Below, piece after piece: positions 24,077 to 34,102 of a stretch of DNA of 64,000 bases. A model generated the notes under the pieces. It searched no databases, was not told the origin of the DNA, and saw only the letters and a list, made by a program, of their open reading frames with translations. The translations under genes were made by a program, and so were the position numbers. Origin of the DNA: Tricholomella constricta (taxonomy: Eukaryota > Basidiomycota > Agaricomycetes > Agaricales > Lyophyllaceae); contig JAACJP010000002.1 in the NCBI GenBank assembly GCA_013368375.1, positions 558,001 through 622,000 on the forward strand. Reading direction: 5' to 3'. Positions within the stretch are counted from its first letter, which is position 1, and each line of letters begins with the position of its first letter.

Positions 24077-25083
24077 TTAAAAGTTCATCTTGGATGCCCT
24101 GCAAGTGATGAGCAGCCTCGTCTTTGGGGACTAAGAGAGCAAGTTCGTACCTCGAGCGTGCAAACACGGAAATTACGATCAACGCTGGTGCCAGCGTGTA
24201 GGCGACGATCCGAATGCCAGAATTCACATATTTCTCTCCCCAGTGAGACCAACCTCCGCCGAGGTGAGCCGTGAACAGCAACATGGGGAACAACAAATAC
24301 CCCGATAGCCTGCAAACACCATGATTATATGGTACCTCAATTAGATTGTTAAGCTCGCCTGTGGTATTTCCATACTGCCTTCGCTTTGGCGCCTCCACCA
24401 AAGGCAGCGCCGTTGAACCACACGCTACCACCACCCAAGCCGACCTGGACTAATAACCAGGTGAGAGCGAGGTAACCAAATGTCTAATGTGCTCTTGGTA
24501 AGCAAGCGCAAAGACTATTACAGTCTGCTGATCGAATAGAGACGTACTCCGTGCCAGGTTGTCATACTCTCCTTGTTGTTAATCCATTTGTGGTATGCGA
24601 TGGCTGTGGTTCCGAGCAAAATAAGAGGTAAACCGACCAGGAAGATTGCAATCTGGTGTCTGGCTAGACCCGCCGCCTTTGTCCTCGGTTGTGAAGTGGG
24701 TTGAAGGGTCAATATACCTATTCCATATGTCTGTCAATGCCAAACCTAGAATATCGTGACATGGCATCGCGAACCGTAAGTGAACAGTGCCAGTGAAAGC
24801 GTTTGCAGCGTCGGATGAAAAGCGAACCACCCAACGTTTGTCGGGTCATTGCTGAGAATGGTTATCCAGGTGACAATAACGAGGACCTATGGCAGGGTGT
24901 GTCAATAAGGTAGACATCCCTCGATGCCAGATACAAACGGACAGCGATTGAGCACTTTAAAACACGCTCACGGTCAGAATCGGACGCTTCGGAGACGCGA
25001 GAACAACGCACCACTGCAGTATAATTCGCAAGAACATCTCCCGGCCTGCCTTCAGGTTTCAGTAGCTGCTCTTCTTCTCCCAT
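24077..25083 (-). CDS. Cytochrome b561 domain membrane protein
   Basis: Five or six exons from ATG 25083 (MGEEEQLLKPEGRPGDVLAN). Membrane segments read VLVIVTWITILS, TLQTLSLALFTY|GILTLQ, LARHQIAIFLVGLPLILLG, FGYLALTWLLVQVGLGG, LSGYLLFPMLLFTAHLGG and IVAYTLAPALIVISVFA. Four histidines sit where b561 cores bind two hemes: FAFHPTLQTL, LARHQIA, WKYHRLSGY and FTAHLGG. The protein probably moves electrons across an internal membrane; partners are unknown. The intron at 24310-24358 begins with GC. The C-terminus is uncertain. A last GT-AG intron would end the gene at 24077, while reading through gives a stop at 23931, overlapping the end of the convergent Sec7 gene. Confidence 0.83.
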
Positions 25084-25515
25084 GCGTGGAAGGAGTTCGT
25101 AATGAGGTGGGCGTTCAGGATAAGTGGGAGGGAGTACAAACCAAGTTACTTATGAGGGCTCGAGGCAACACCAGGTGACCAGGACATTGGACATGCTGAT
25201 TCAGACCTGTGCTAAGCATACGCTGAGTGACCAGCTGCCGAGTTTCTCAGGTTCATGTGTAAATCTATTGTCGGCGAGGACCGGGGGTGGTCATTAAAAT
25301 CGACAGCAGCGATGCAACGTGGAAAGTGATATGAATTTTATATTTACAAACCTGAGACCGCAGCTACCGTGCAGTGGAAATGTACATTATATATTGGGCG
25401 TGTATTGTACTTAGTATATATGAAGATGAGGGGTATTGGAAGGACCATAAATGACGAAAGGAAAACCGAGCACGTACATGGACGTTAAGGGACAAATACA
25501 GAACCGGTGACATTG
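25084..25515. other. Intergenic: b561 promoter and epimerase 3' region
   Basis: 432 bp between two minus-strand genes. It contains AT-rich strings (tatatattgggcg, agtatatatgaag near 25390-25420) that fit a 3' flank of the epimerase-like gene. Nothing else is supported. Confidence 0.5.
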
Positions 25516-27317
25516 CTACTCAAAGATTGGCCAAGTACCCTCTGCCTTCCACTTGTCAACGACTTCCTTAATCGTTTCGTGGTTGAATTGGGGCTTTGTC
25601 AACTTGTAGCCGACAACTTCTTTGATCTTTGCGTTGTTGAAGGCAACCACGTGCTTTGACAAGGCGAATTTATCCATGTAGGCAGACAGAGGCGTGTTAG
25701 GGATGGCAGGCTTTGATGTCGTGATCATCTCTGTCCAGCCACTGACGTGGTGTTCGTTGATATCCTCGACGTGGTCATCCATCAACTAGGTAAAGTACGT
25801 GTTTAAAGGCGAGGCGAAATTGGGAGAAAAGTAAACTTGCCTTGAGGACAGTACTTTCAACGAAATTAAAGAATTCAAAAGTCGTTCCAAAGTAGGACGT
25901 AACGACCTGCCCGATACTGAGGAGCGTGCTATTCGATTCGTCGACCTTGGTGGTGGTGGGATTGTTAATATTAAAAGAAAGGAGGGAGCGGATAGAGAAA
26001 TAGATACTCACGAGATTGAAGAGCGGCGCGACCAATTTCTGGTCGTGGGGCGGCATACCCTCGACCTCCTTCACCTTTTTCTTGTCATTATGGAAAATAA
26101 GTTCCTCTCCAGCTAGCGAGTTCGCGGCGGCACGTCCAAGAGGTGCCATCCATTCTGCGCAAGCCCAGGAAGCCCCGGCAACGTCGTCGATGTGGATAGT
26201 GTTGTTGGGGTTCTTTCCTGGTGACCACCTTGGGAAGGGTACACATGTCATCAGAAGCCCCTTGAAATCGACTGGTTCGACACTTACATGGATTTCATAG
26301 GTTTCTTGAGGTAACCGTATACCGACGCCACGGTGATACCCGAAGCGACTAATGATGGATTAAGCCAAGGTGAATCAGCAGCGTGCAAGAGCTGACATAC
26401 CGATGCCAAAGTTGGTATAGGGCCCGTACGCGAAGCCAATCCGCAAAATGACCAGATTTAGACTATAAAGGAAGGTCAGAGGGTTCAGTATCATTATAAA
26501 CGAGCGGGACGAACTTTTCGATCGCAGCTAGCATCCGAAGGGTTTCATGCCACCAAGTGCCAAGAGTATCCACGGGTTTCACATCTTCCTTTTCGGTGTG
26601 CGTTGCTTTGCTAGAGGCCGACGTGTCGTAGAAAGGTTGTTGGACTCGGACGTAGGCCTTTGTCTTCCGTTTCGCTGCTTCGAGGCCAATCAGTCGGGCA
26701 AGGTTGCAAGTGGTATTGATTTGTATCTGATCCATTGTCAATCACATCAAGGCAAGATGACGAAACGCGAAACAAGTTACCATCTCCGTTCGATCATGTC
26801 TAACCTCGCCCGTAAAGTCGAACACATAATCATAGGGAGCCTTTCCTTCGGGTGGATCGAAGGAGGATGCAACAGTCGCTGAACCGAGAGGAGTGTGAGA
26901 TGGTGATGGAGTCGTATAGGATAACAACGAACCAGCCACGGTCAGGTTTGCCTGCTTGTACTCCACTTCGGGTTTGGCGAGAACCTTTGGGAACTCTGCG
27001 CCGATATAGCTAGAATGGAAGAGGTCAACCACGCGTTGTTGAATTTGACCGCACGTACGTCGTAGCTGGGGCCACTGAGAACTTGTCGACTATCCGTAGG
27101 TGCTTGGGGAGCATGAGAGAAATCGATCGGTTATTGTGGGCAGAAAGAGGCATACCGAGACCAAAGGTTCGCCATCCAAAGGCACGAGCAGGGCAGCCAG
27201 AGCGCGCGAGCAGGTGTTGAGACCGCCTGGGGGAGAGGTGTGAGGGGGCAGGAGGAGGCTGGGTAGGATTTACTGACCAAAGATGAGAGCATTGGGCTTT
27301 GTAGCGGGCTCTGACAT
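25516..27317 (-). CDS. NAD-dependent epimerase/dehydratase-like Rossmann protein
   Basis: About eight exons from ATG 27317. Splicing gives MSEPATKPNALIFG|G-L-N-T-C-S-R-A-L-A, a nucleotide-binding glycine stretch, then LLVPLDGEPLVS|HLRIVDKFSV and YIGAEFPKVL. Further blocks are APYDYVFDFTGEV, QINTTCNLARLIGLEAAKRK, LGTWWHETLRMLAAIEK, TIHIDDVAGASWACAEWMAP and FNNAKIKEVVGYKLTKPQFN. The stop is at 25516. This is a fungal group of extended SDR-like proteins with a short YxxxK-type region replaced by other residues, so catalytic activity is unclear. The substrate is unknown. The gene lies head-to-tail 150 bp downstream of 3-hydroxyisobutyrate dehydrogenase. Confidence 0.84.
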
Positions 27318-27466
27318 TACTTATAGCGAGCAGATGGTGGCGAGAGGACAAGGACGGATCGCGTCCAACTCGCCCGATGGCAACCATCCCCTGCTTAAAC
27401 TCATTTATTATGTAAGCACATCCCGGATCCAAATTTTCTCGGTAACTAAGTCTCCTGACATGCCCC

Positions 27467-28705
27467 TCATTCTTTTTGCTGGCTTGTTTCCAAAAACCGA
27501 TACACGGACGAAAAGTCTTTGCGCGATAACGCCGGCTGCTCTTGCACCACCCTTGCATATATGTTTTCTGCAGCCTCACCAAGCGGAATAGGGCTCTTCG
27601 TTTGCTTTGCAATGTCTCTCGCGAGTCCCATGTCCTATGCGTCCACATGGGTAAACACCAATTCCATCTTTCACCCGAAAGACTCACTTTCAGCATCAGC
27701 GCCGTTGCGAAACCACCTTCATAGTCGCGTTCACACGGTGGCGATTTTCCCGGGAGAGCCGACGGAACAGGATTGTTTACCGAGGACGCCCAACAACCTC
27801 CCGTGCTGCTATTGATGACTCCAGCCAGAACGGCGGGATCCAACCCCAAGCGTTGACCCAGCAGCATAGCTTCTCCGATGACGATTTGTTGGACTCCGAG
27901 AACGAGCTGCCCTTCATATCAGACATGACCGCAGGGTTGACCATTCATATTATTCACTTACATTGTTGCAGATCTTTGCTCCCAATCCGGAACCCGAGTC
28001 GCCACAATGAATAATACGCTGCCCCATCAACGACAGAATGCTTTCGGAACGTTTAAAGGACGCGTCCGCACCGCCCACGAGGAATGACAGAGTTCCGGCT
28101 TTCGCCCCAGTAACACCTACCGGCCCCAACATTCATGATCCGTTATGTGACAGTTAAAGGTCAAGAAGACGCACCTCCCGAGACCGGAGCATCTACCATC
28201 TCCGCTCCTGTGCTGATCACGTCGGCCGCTACTTGTTTGGCCACAGACACATCGAGTGTCGTGGAATCTATGCACAGTGTGCTACTCGCTTGTTTCCGTG
28301 GAAGGCCCCGAAGGGTGGGTAGGAGGCCTTCTGAATACACACTCTTAACTTGTGGTGAAGACGGCAGCATGGTGACTACAGTCTGTGATGCCAATATTGC
28401 CCTATACATTGTTACCATTCCGAATGCAATCATCGCGGAGATGGTCGCACTCACTCTTCAGGTGTGGTCGCAATAGCCAACTTTGCACCAGGAAAGTGGC
28501 CGAGGAAATTTTCAGAAAACGCGCGAGCACTGTCCGGAATCGCGTCGCAGACCACGAAGTGGGCTTCAGCATCGCGGGCGAATTGTTTCGAGAACAGGTT
28601 AAAGGCCATCTCATGGCCCATGCGGCCCAGGCCGATGAAACTCGTGCTCTTGTGGCGAAGGTAGATGCGGTCCAGTTCCTTCAGACATCGAACAGAGGGT
28701 CTCAT
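27467..28705 (-). CDS. 3-hydroxyisobutyrate dehydrogenase
   Basis: Several exons from ATG 28705 ([20 protein letters not shown]); the longer frame starts with TTG. The Arg-rich start fits a mitochondrial presequence. The NAD site is [16 protein letters not shown], followed by [18 protein letters not shown], the substrate loop [19 protein letters not shown] and [14 protein letters not shown], which holds the catalytic Lys. Later exons give [45 protein letters not shown] and [12 protein letters not shown] with a stop at 27467. The enzyme oxidises 3-hydroxyisobutyrate to methylmalonate semialdehyde in valine breakdown. It is divergent from the arrestin-like gene. Confidence 0.93.
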
Positions 28706-29078
28706 GGCGGGAAGTGGGTGCAAGGTCCGGTACTTAGCCGATCATGTACTCTAACAGACCGCTTACGTAAGATAGTAAATATGATGGGACCATTATATTC
28801 TTTTAGTAATATCCTGGTAGTCACCTCTTCGTTGCTTGTATTCACCGAGTGTCGCCTTTCCTCGAATGCAGAGTTTGATACCAATTACCCAGGTCTTCGC
28901 TTCAACGGGCGACGCCTGCCCAGCTTTGATCCATATTGTGGATCTCCCCTCAGCCGCAGCTCAATCTTGTCTCTAAATATGGAGACAACCCAGGTCGATG
29001 TGGGTTCTAGTCGTGATACACCATTTTGTTCTTAAAGGCCCGCGATGGGACTCCGTCAGCATTCTGCTTTGCAACGTG
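28706..29078. promoter_or_regulatory. Divergent intergenic region, HIBADH / arrestin-like gene
   Basis: 373 bp between two divergent start codons, so it should hold both promoters. It is AT-rich near 28760-28810 (agtaaatatgatgggacc, tattcttttag). An open plus-strand frame runs through it but shows no homology signal and continues antisense to HIBADH. Confidence 0.45.
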
Positions 29079-30560
29079 ATGGATGACGACGCCCCACCTT
29101 CTTACGGCTTTGATACGTGCGTACCCTCCCCAGCGTATTCTGTATGCGCAAGGAGCACAGAGCGCCTGCTTCAGTTTGAACGGCCTGCCATGACTGGCTG
29201 TCCCGCCTGCGACTGGACAACTGAGACGAAACACATGAAGATCAACATGGGCTTTCGCATGTGGGGACTGCAAACTCCGAGCTATGGTCTCGGCGGTAGA
29301 ATTGAAGGGACAGTGCAGTTCTCAGGCGTTCAAGGCCGAGCTAAACGAGTCACTCTAACTGTTAGCATCTCTCTCATTCTATGACGATCGTACTCACTGT
29401 TTTGTAGCTCATAGGCACTCTAACGGTTTCGCTGACGCATCGTGCTACCTTCGCGGGCGATTCAATGGTACCAATACTATCCAAAGCTATCGAACTCTAT
29501 GATTCAACCAAACGCGATTCTTATTCTTGGGATCAAGAGCGTCCCTTTTCCATCGCGATACCTTCTGTTGTCACTATCGGCGAACGCACAACACTAACCC
29601 CGCCGTCCTTCTTTTCATTTCATCAAAACGTGGTGTGCGAGATATCCTATGTCGTCATATTTAAAATGACACGAAAAGCGAATGCACTCAAAAGTAAAGA
29701 CGAAATGTCGGTCCTTCATCCGAGGTACCTGGACCTACCTACTCACAGAATCAATTCCAGAAAAACTGTACCGATCCTTTACCTCCCAAAATCCAGTCCC
29801 TCCGACCCACCTCTGACATCTATTCCTCGATTGCCACGAGGAATGCAGCACTCTGCTTCATTACCAGGAATATTTGAACGAGTGAAAACCGTGGCGCTCG
29901 CGCCTGCCCATTCTCCTTCCGGTAAAGGCAAGTTCAACCTGGAGCAGTTCGGTAAATGTATCCATGTGAGCGGCTCACTTCATGTTATGTTATCTTCAAT
30001 TCTTAGCTCAAGACAGCTGTCTCTACCGAGTCCGCAGTGCTTCACGTCTGGGGAGCTTATACCCTTCACGTTGAGTCTGGTCTTTCCGAAAGATCCTGTT
30101 CTTGCGAGCCTTCTTGCGCCAACGACCCAGATCCACCTTTTCAAACGGCTGATTGTTCGCGGCAAAGGCGGAGAGGAAATCGTACGCGATACCTGTATTT
30201 CTTCGGCTGAGCTTCGCACGTCCAAAAAGCTGACGGAAGGGGTCCGCGTGTTCCGGGGGTTCATACAGGCTGGAGCAGCAGGAGGCGAGGCTTCCTGGCA
30301 GATAGATAATATCATAGCGGTCAAGGTGAGCACTAACTGACTCCACATTGCGCGTGTTATGAACAATTCTCTAGTATGTCTTGCGCGCCATCCTTCGGCC
30401 TCCTGTAGGTCTCGTGGACTACATACCTAGTTTTCGACATGAAGAGGTTCTTCAAATAATGACCGATTATTGGGGAACTTTGGGTCGGGAACTCATCTCT
30501 GTTGGAGGTTTGCCGACACCGGCGTTGGGACTTGCGAAGAGTTTACGACGTGATACATAG
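29079..30560 (+). CDS. Arrestin-like protein with N-terminal PPxY motif
   Basis: About four exons. The start ATG at 29079 reads MDDDAPPSYGFD; PPSY at residues 6-9 is a PPxY motif, the WW-domain docking site used by alpha-arrestins to recruit Rsp5/Nedd4 ubiquitin ligases. Beta-sandwich segments follow: YGLGGRIEGTVQFSG, FSIAIPSVVTIGERTTLTPP, VVCEISYVVIFKMTRK, and in the second half FTSGELIPFTLSLVFPKDP, TTQIHLFKRLIVRG and ASWQIDNIIAVK|YVLRAI. The end is SLRRDT with a stop at 30558-30560. The order N-domain, linker with short Ser/Pro runs, C-domain fits the arrestin fold. PPxY at the very N-terminus, rather than in the tail, is unusual for yeast alpha-arrestins. Cargo is unknown. Confidence 0.83.
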
Positions 30561-30794
30561 ACTAATTTTTTGTACAATTGTCCCTACTTGAAATGTATGG
30601 ACACTTGATTATTCCGACTACGTCGACAGCTGTAGCACGTGGCTCCAAACTGGACAGCACTGCACACATTGACTACGGACTCTAACGGCAAAGGCGCGAC
30701 TCTAGTGCCCACGACTTACGAATACTACCTCCATATATCAGCCACGATTTATCAGTACACAGTCAGTTGACAGTGTGCACACTCAGGAACAAGC

Positions 30795-33700
30795 ATGCTT
30801 GCAGCTGCCACGTCTTTTTTCGGTCGAACTGCTATTTCACAGTCTTATAATATCGGCCCTTCGTCTGGCAGCAGACCATCGACTCCAGGGCAAGCTAGCA
30901 CCTCACTCAACGCTCCGACTCACTTCTTGCCGACCTTGAACGTGGGCCTGTGGAGAGTCCAGTCGGCGTCGCACAAGGTTACGAACAAACGCGTCTCAGT
31001 ATGGAGTTTCGATAAGAGGGGACCGGATATGGAGAGGCTAGGGTCATCTGCTCGAGAAAGGTCACTGGAGGTTCTGAAGGCTGAGGTAGGTCGACCCCCG
31101 TGTCAGTTGTACCAGATTCATCCAATGCGACATGCGATAGGCATCAGCACTCGGCAGGCTTCGCCATCCATCCATATTGGGTGCGCAGAACCATTGATAC
31201 GGCACCCAGTTTTTTAAATTGTGTTGCAGAGATGGTGGAACCTCTTGAAGAAACGAGAGGCGAGTTGATCTTCGCCACAGAGCCCGTGTTGTCTTCCCTT
31301 GAGCTGTCGATTCCTGGAGCTGGGAGGAGTACACCACTTGTCGAACTGGATGAAGTCGAAGTTCGTGAATGCAGTGTTATGTCCTCTCGAGTTGAGCGAC
31401 TGATCCACGCGCCCAACAGATTCAAAAAGGTATACTTCAGATCTGCAAGGGACTCTCGTTCCTGCATTCCTCCGCCCAGCTTATACACTCAAACATCAAC
31501 CCGGAAACAATCATTCTCAACGGGGCTGTCAGTTCCTCGTTAAACCGCGCATGGGATGACCTAACTCAAGCATTATGTGTTCACAGGGAGATTGGAAGAT
31601 CGCCGGCCTAGGGTTAACAATTCCGCTACTCGGACCTGGTGGAACTCCCTCTCGCTGGGAGTTTCCTACATATGACGGGCGCGTTCCAGGGTATATTCAG
31701 CGATCTTTTGACTTTATGGGTAAGTCCAAGCCAAACCTACCCAGTCAATGGACGATGTCTGATTTCGCCCATAGCTCCGGAGTATGCGCTCGATGAACAG
31801 TTGCTCACCGATTCCGATATGTACTCCCTTGGTTGTGTCATCTATGCCGTTCATTGCAAAGGGAGGCCTCCTTTCAAAACTCATGGCAATCTGGGTGGTC
31901 TGCGGGAGTATGCAGGGAAACCCGTGCCAGGTATGGATGCGCTGGACTTCGAGCTTCAAGGCAAGTTTCACGATACACACATTTCTATGATCTGTTCTCG
32001 AACCCAATTTCTTTCAGGCTTACTTCGTTCCCTGATTACTCGCCATGCGAACAACAGGCCCACCCCGACCACCCTTCCATCCCACCCTTTTTTCTCGTCC
32101 TTGCCGATATCGACTCTTAACTTTTTGGACCGCTCAAACTTCACGTCGAAAACAAGAGAAGAAAAGATCTCCTTCATGAAGGGACTCACGAGCGTGCTGG
32201 ACAAGTTCTCTGAAGGCCTTCGGACGCGGAAGATTCTTCCGTCGCTTTTAGAAGAAGTAATTCTTCCTGTCATCTTTATGATGCCTCGCTTACCATATAT
32301 ATATCTAGATGAAAGACACGCATCTTTTGCCATACATTTTACCGAACGTGTTCGCTATATCGACAATGCTCTCGCCCGCCCAGTTTGCCAGCGCTGTTCT
32401 TCCCAGTCTCAAGCCTTTGTTTAGCATCAAAGAGCCTCCGCAAAACATGCTCACATTGCTAGATAATCTAGGAATGCTGCAGAGCAAGACAGAGAAAAAT
32501 GTTTTCAGAGAACGTAGGTGATGTTCCAACCTATACCATTTTCCTTTCCTTGACGTACATCATAGATGTGTTGCCGTTGGTTTACAACGCCCTTGAATCC
32601 GAGCATGCAGTTGTAAGCCAGATGTACTTAAATCATACCTGCTTCCTTGCCGAAACCATATCAAGGTGCAGGAACGTGCTTTGAAGGCAGTCCCTGACTT
32701 ATGCGAAACCATCGATTATGCGGAAGTCCAAGGCGTGATATTTCCACGAGTCGCTGTAAGTCCATTTCCAAAAACTTTTTTTTTCTTCTCATCTCATCTC
32801 ATATCTTTTCCTTGTAGTATGTTTTTTCGAAGACACGGATACTCACCGTGAAGGTGGCCACTCTAGTGACATTTATGACCATGGTAAAGACTCTCGACCA
32901 AGTTAGTGCGTCATTTTCTTTTCTTTATCATCGAAATAATCGGTATTTCGACTCGGCAGTCAAGTTTGACGCAGAAGCTTGTGCCTCTTCTTTCCAAAAT
33001 TCGCACGAAAGAGCCCGCGGTAATGGTATCTTGCGTTCAGAACCACTTGTTTGCCCTAGCCTCAAGAATTTTGCTCTTTCTCAGATGGCCACGTTGTCGG
33101 TCCAAGAAGCAATGGGTTTCAAGGTGGATCGCGAAGCCGTTGCCACACTCGTTCTTCCCCAGCTTTGGGCCATGTCTATTGGACCATGTATGTCTTTATT
33201 TCAATTGGAGTGATAGGTTACTTAGCTTGCTTTAGTGTTGAATGTTGAGCAATTTCAACGTTTCATGCAGGTCATCAAGAAACTAGCTGAGAGGGTAGAG
33301 AAAGAGCATGACCAGTTTCTCCGTGATTCTCAGCGCTTGGAGGATCGGTCTGCCACGGCGGTCAATGGAGGCACAAAGAGTTACACGGGCAGTGTTGATT
33401 TTGAGAGCTTGGTAGGCAATGCAAATGGCAACGCTGCCAAAGCGGATATTAAGACGGATGGTGATAAATCGTGGGATGACGATGTCTGGGGCATCATTTT
33501 CAACGACACTGTATGTGTCCTCTTGTCTGCCAAAGCAACAAGCTCATCTAATCGATCATCCCTGACCAGAATCCAAAAGTTCAGACTTCAATAACACCTA
33601 CAGTGGCTCCATCGAAGCCCATTTCCCTACAAGCTTCATCATCACTGCCGAAAACTAAGCCTCTTACCACTGCAAGTCCTCTAACATCGCCACCGAGGAA

Positions 33701-34064
33701 TTCGCTTCCCGCGTCGCATCCTCCGTTTCAAACTCGATCAGTCTCCAGTACCTCTCAGGCGACCTATGCCACGACGCCACCGCGTCTGCCACCTCCACAA
33801 AAACCCAACTACAACATCACACTACAATCCATCACTACGGAGACTGTTCCACAAATATCACCACGGCCCGCTCAGCCGGCTTATGGGGTGTTTCCCCCTG
33901 CTTCGCAAACCCCTTCTCAACTTATGGCATTTACGCCTCTCATCGCTGCTCCGCCAGGAATGGGAAGTATTTTAGCACCGTCGAAACCCGCGCAATCTAG
34001 CTGGACAGGCTCGAGCAAGCCCTTATCAAAGGATGATTGGGGTGATTTTGACCCATTAGTATAG
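30795..34064 (+). CDS. SCY1-like pseudokinase (SCYL2 type)
   Basis: More than ten exons from ATG 30795 (MLAAATSFFGRTAISQSYNI) to the stop at 34064. The N-lobe reads VSVWSFDKRGP without a normal VAIK lysine. LIFATEPVLSSLE, the loop IHSNINPETIILNGA in place of HRDxKxxN, and GDWKIAGLGLTIP in place of DFG show it is a pseudokinase. The C-lobe has APEYALDEQLLTDSDMYSLG. A HEAT-repeat region follows (PNVFAISTMLSPAQFASAVL, VVQERALKAVPDLCETIDYA), then a charged helix (VIKKLAERVEKEHDQFLRDS). The tail is Ser/Pro/Thr-rich and ends DDWGDFDPLV. That Phe-containing acidic end resembles clathrin-adaptor binding motifs of SCYL2/CVAK104. Role: vesicle traffic between Golgi and endosomes, from family knowledge. 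Confidence 0.92.
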
Positions 34065-34102
34065 TCCTTTTTAGTATTTGGTATCATATATTTCGTGGCT
34101 CA

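Noticed and set aside
27025..27867. 280-aa minus-strand frame spanning two genes
   Set aside because: It reads HIBADH and epimerase exons partly in the wrong frame and runs through their introns and the intergenic gap; the spliced models explain the region better.
28385..29035. 216-aa plus-strand frame between HIBADH and the arrestin-like gene
   Set aside because: Antisense to the first HIBADH exons and then intergenic; no family feature.
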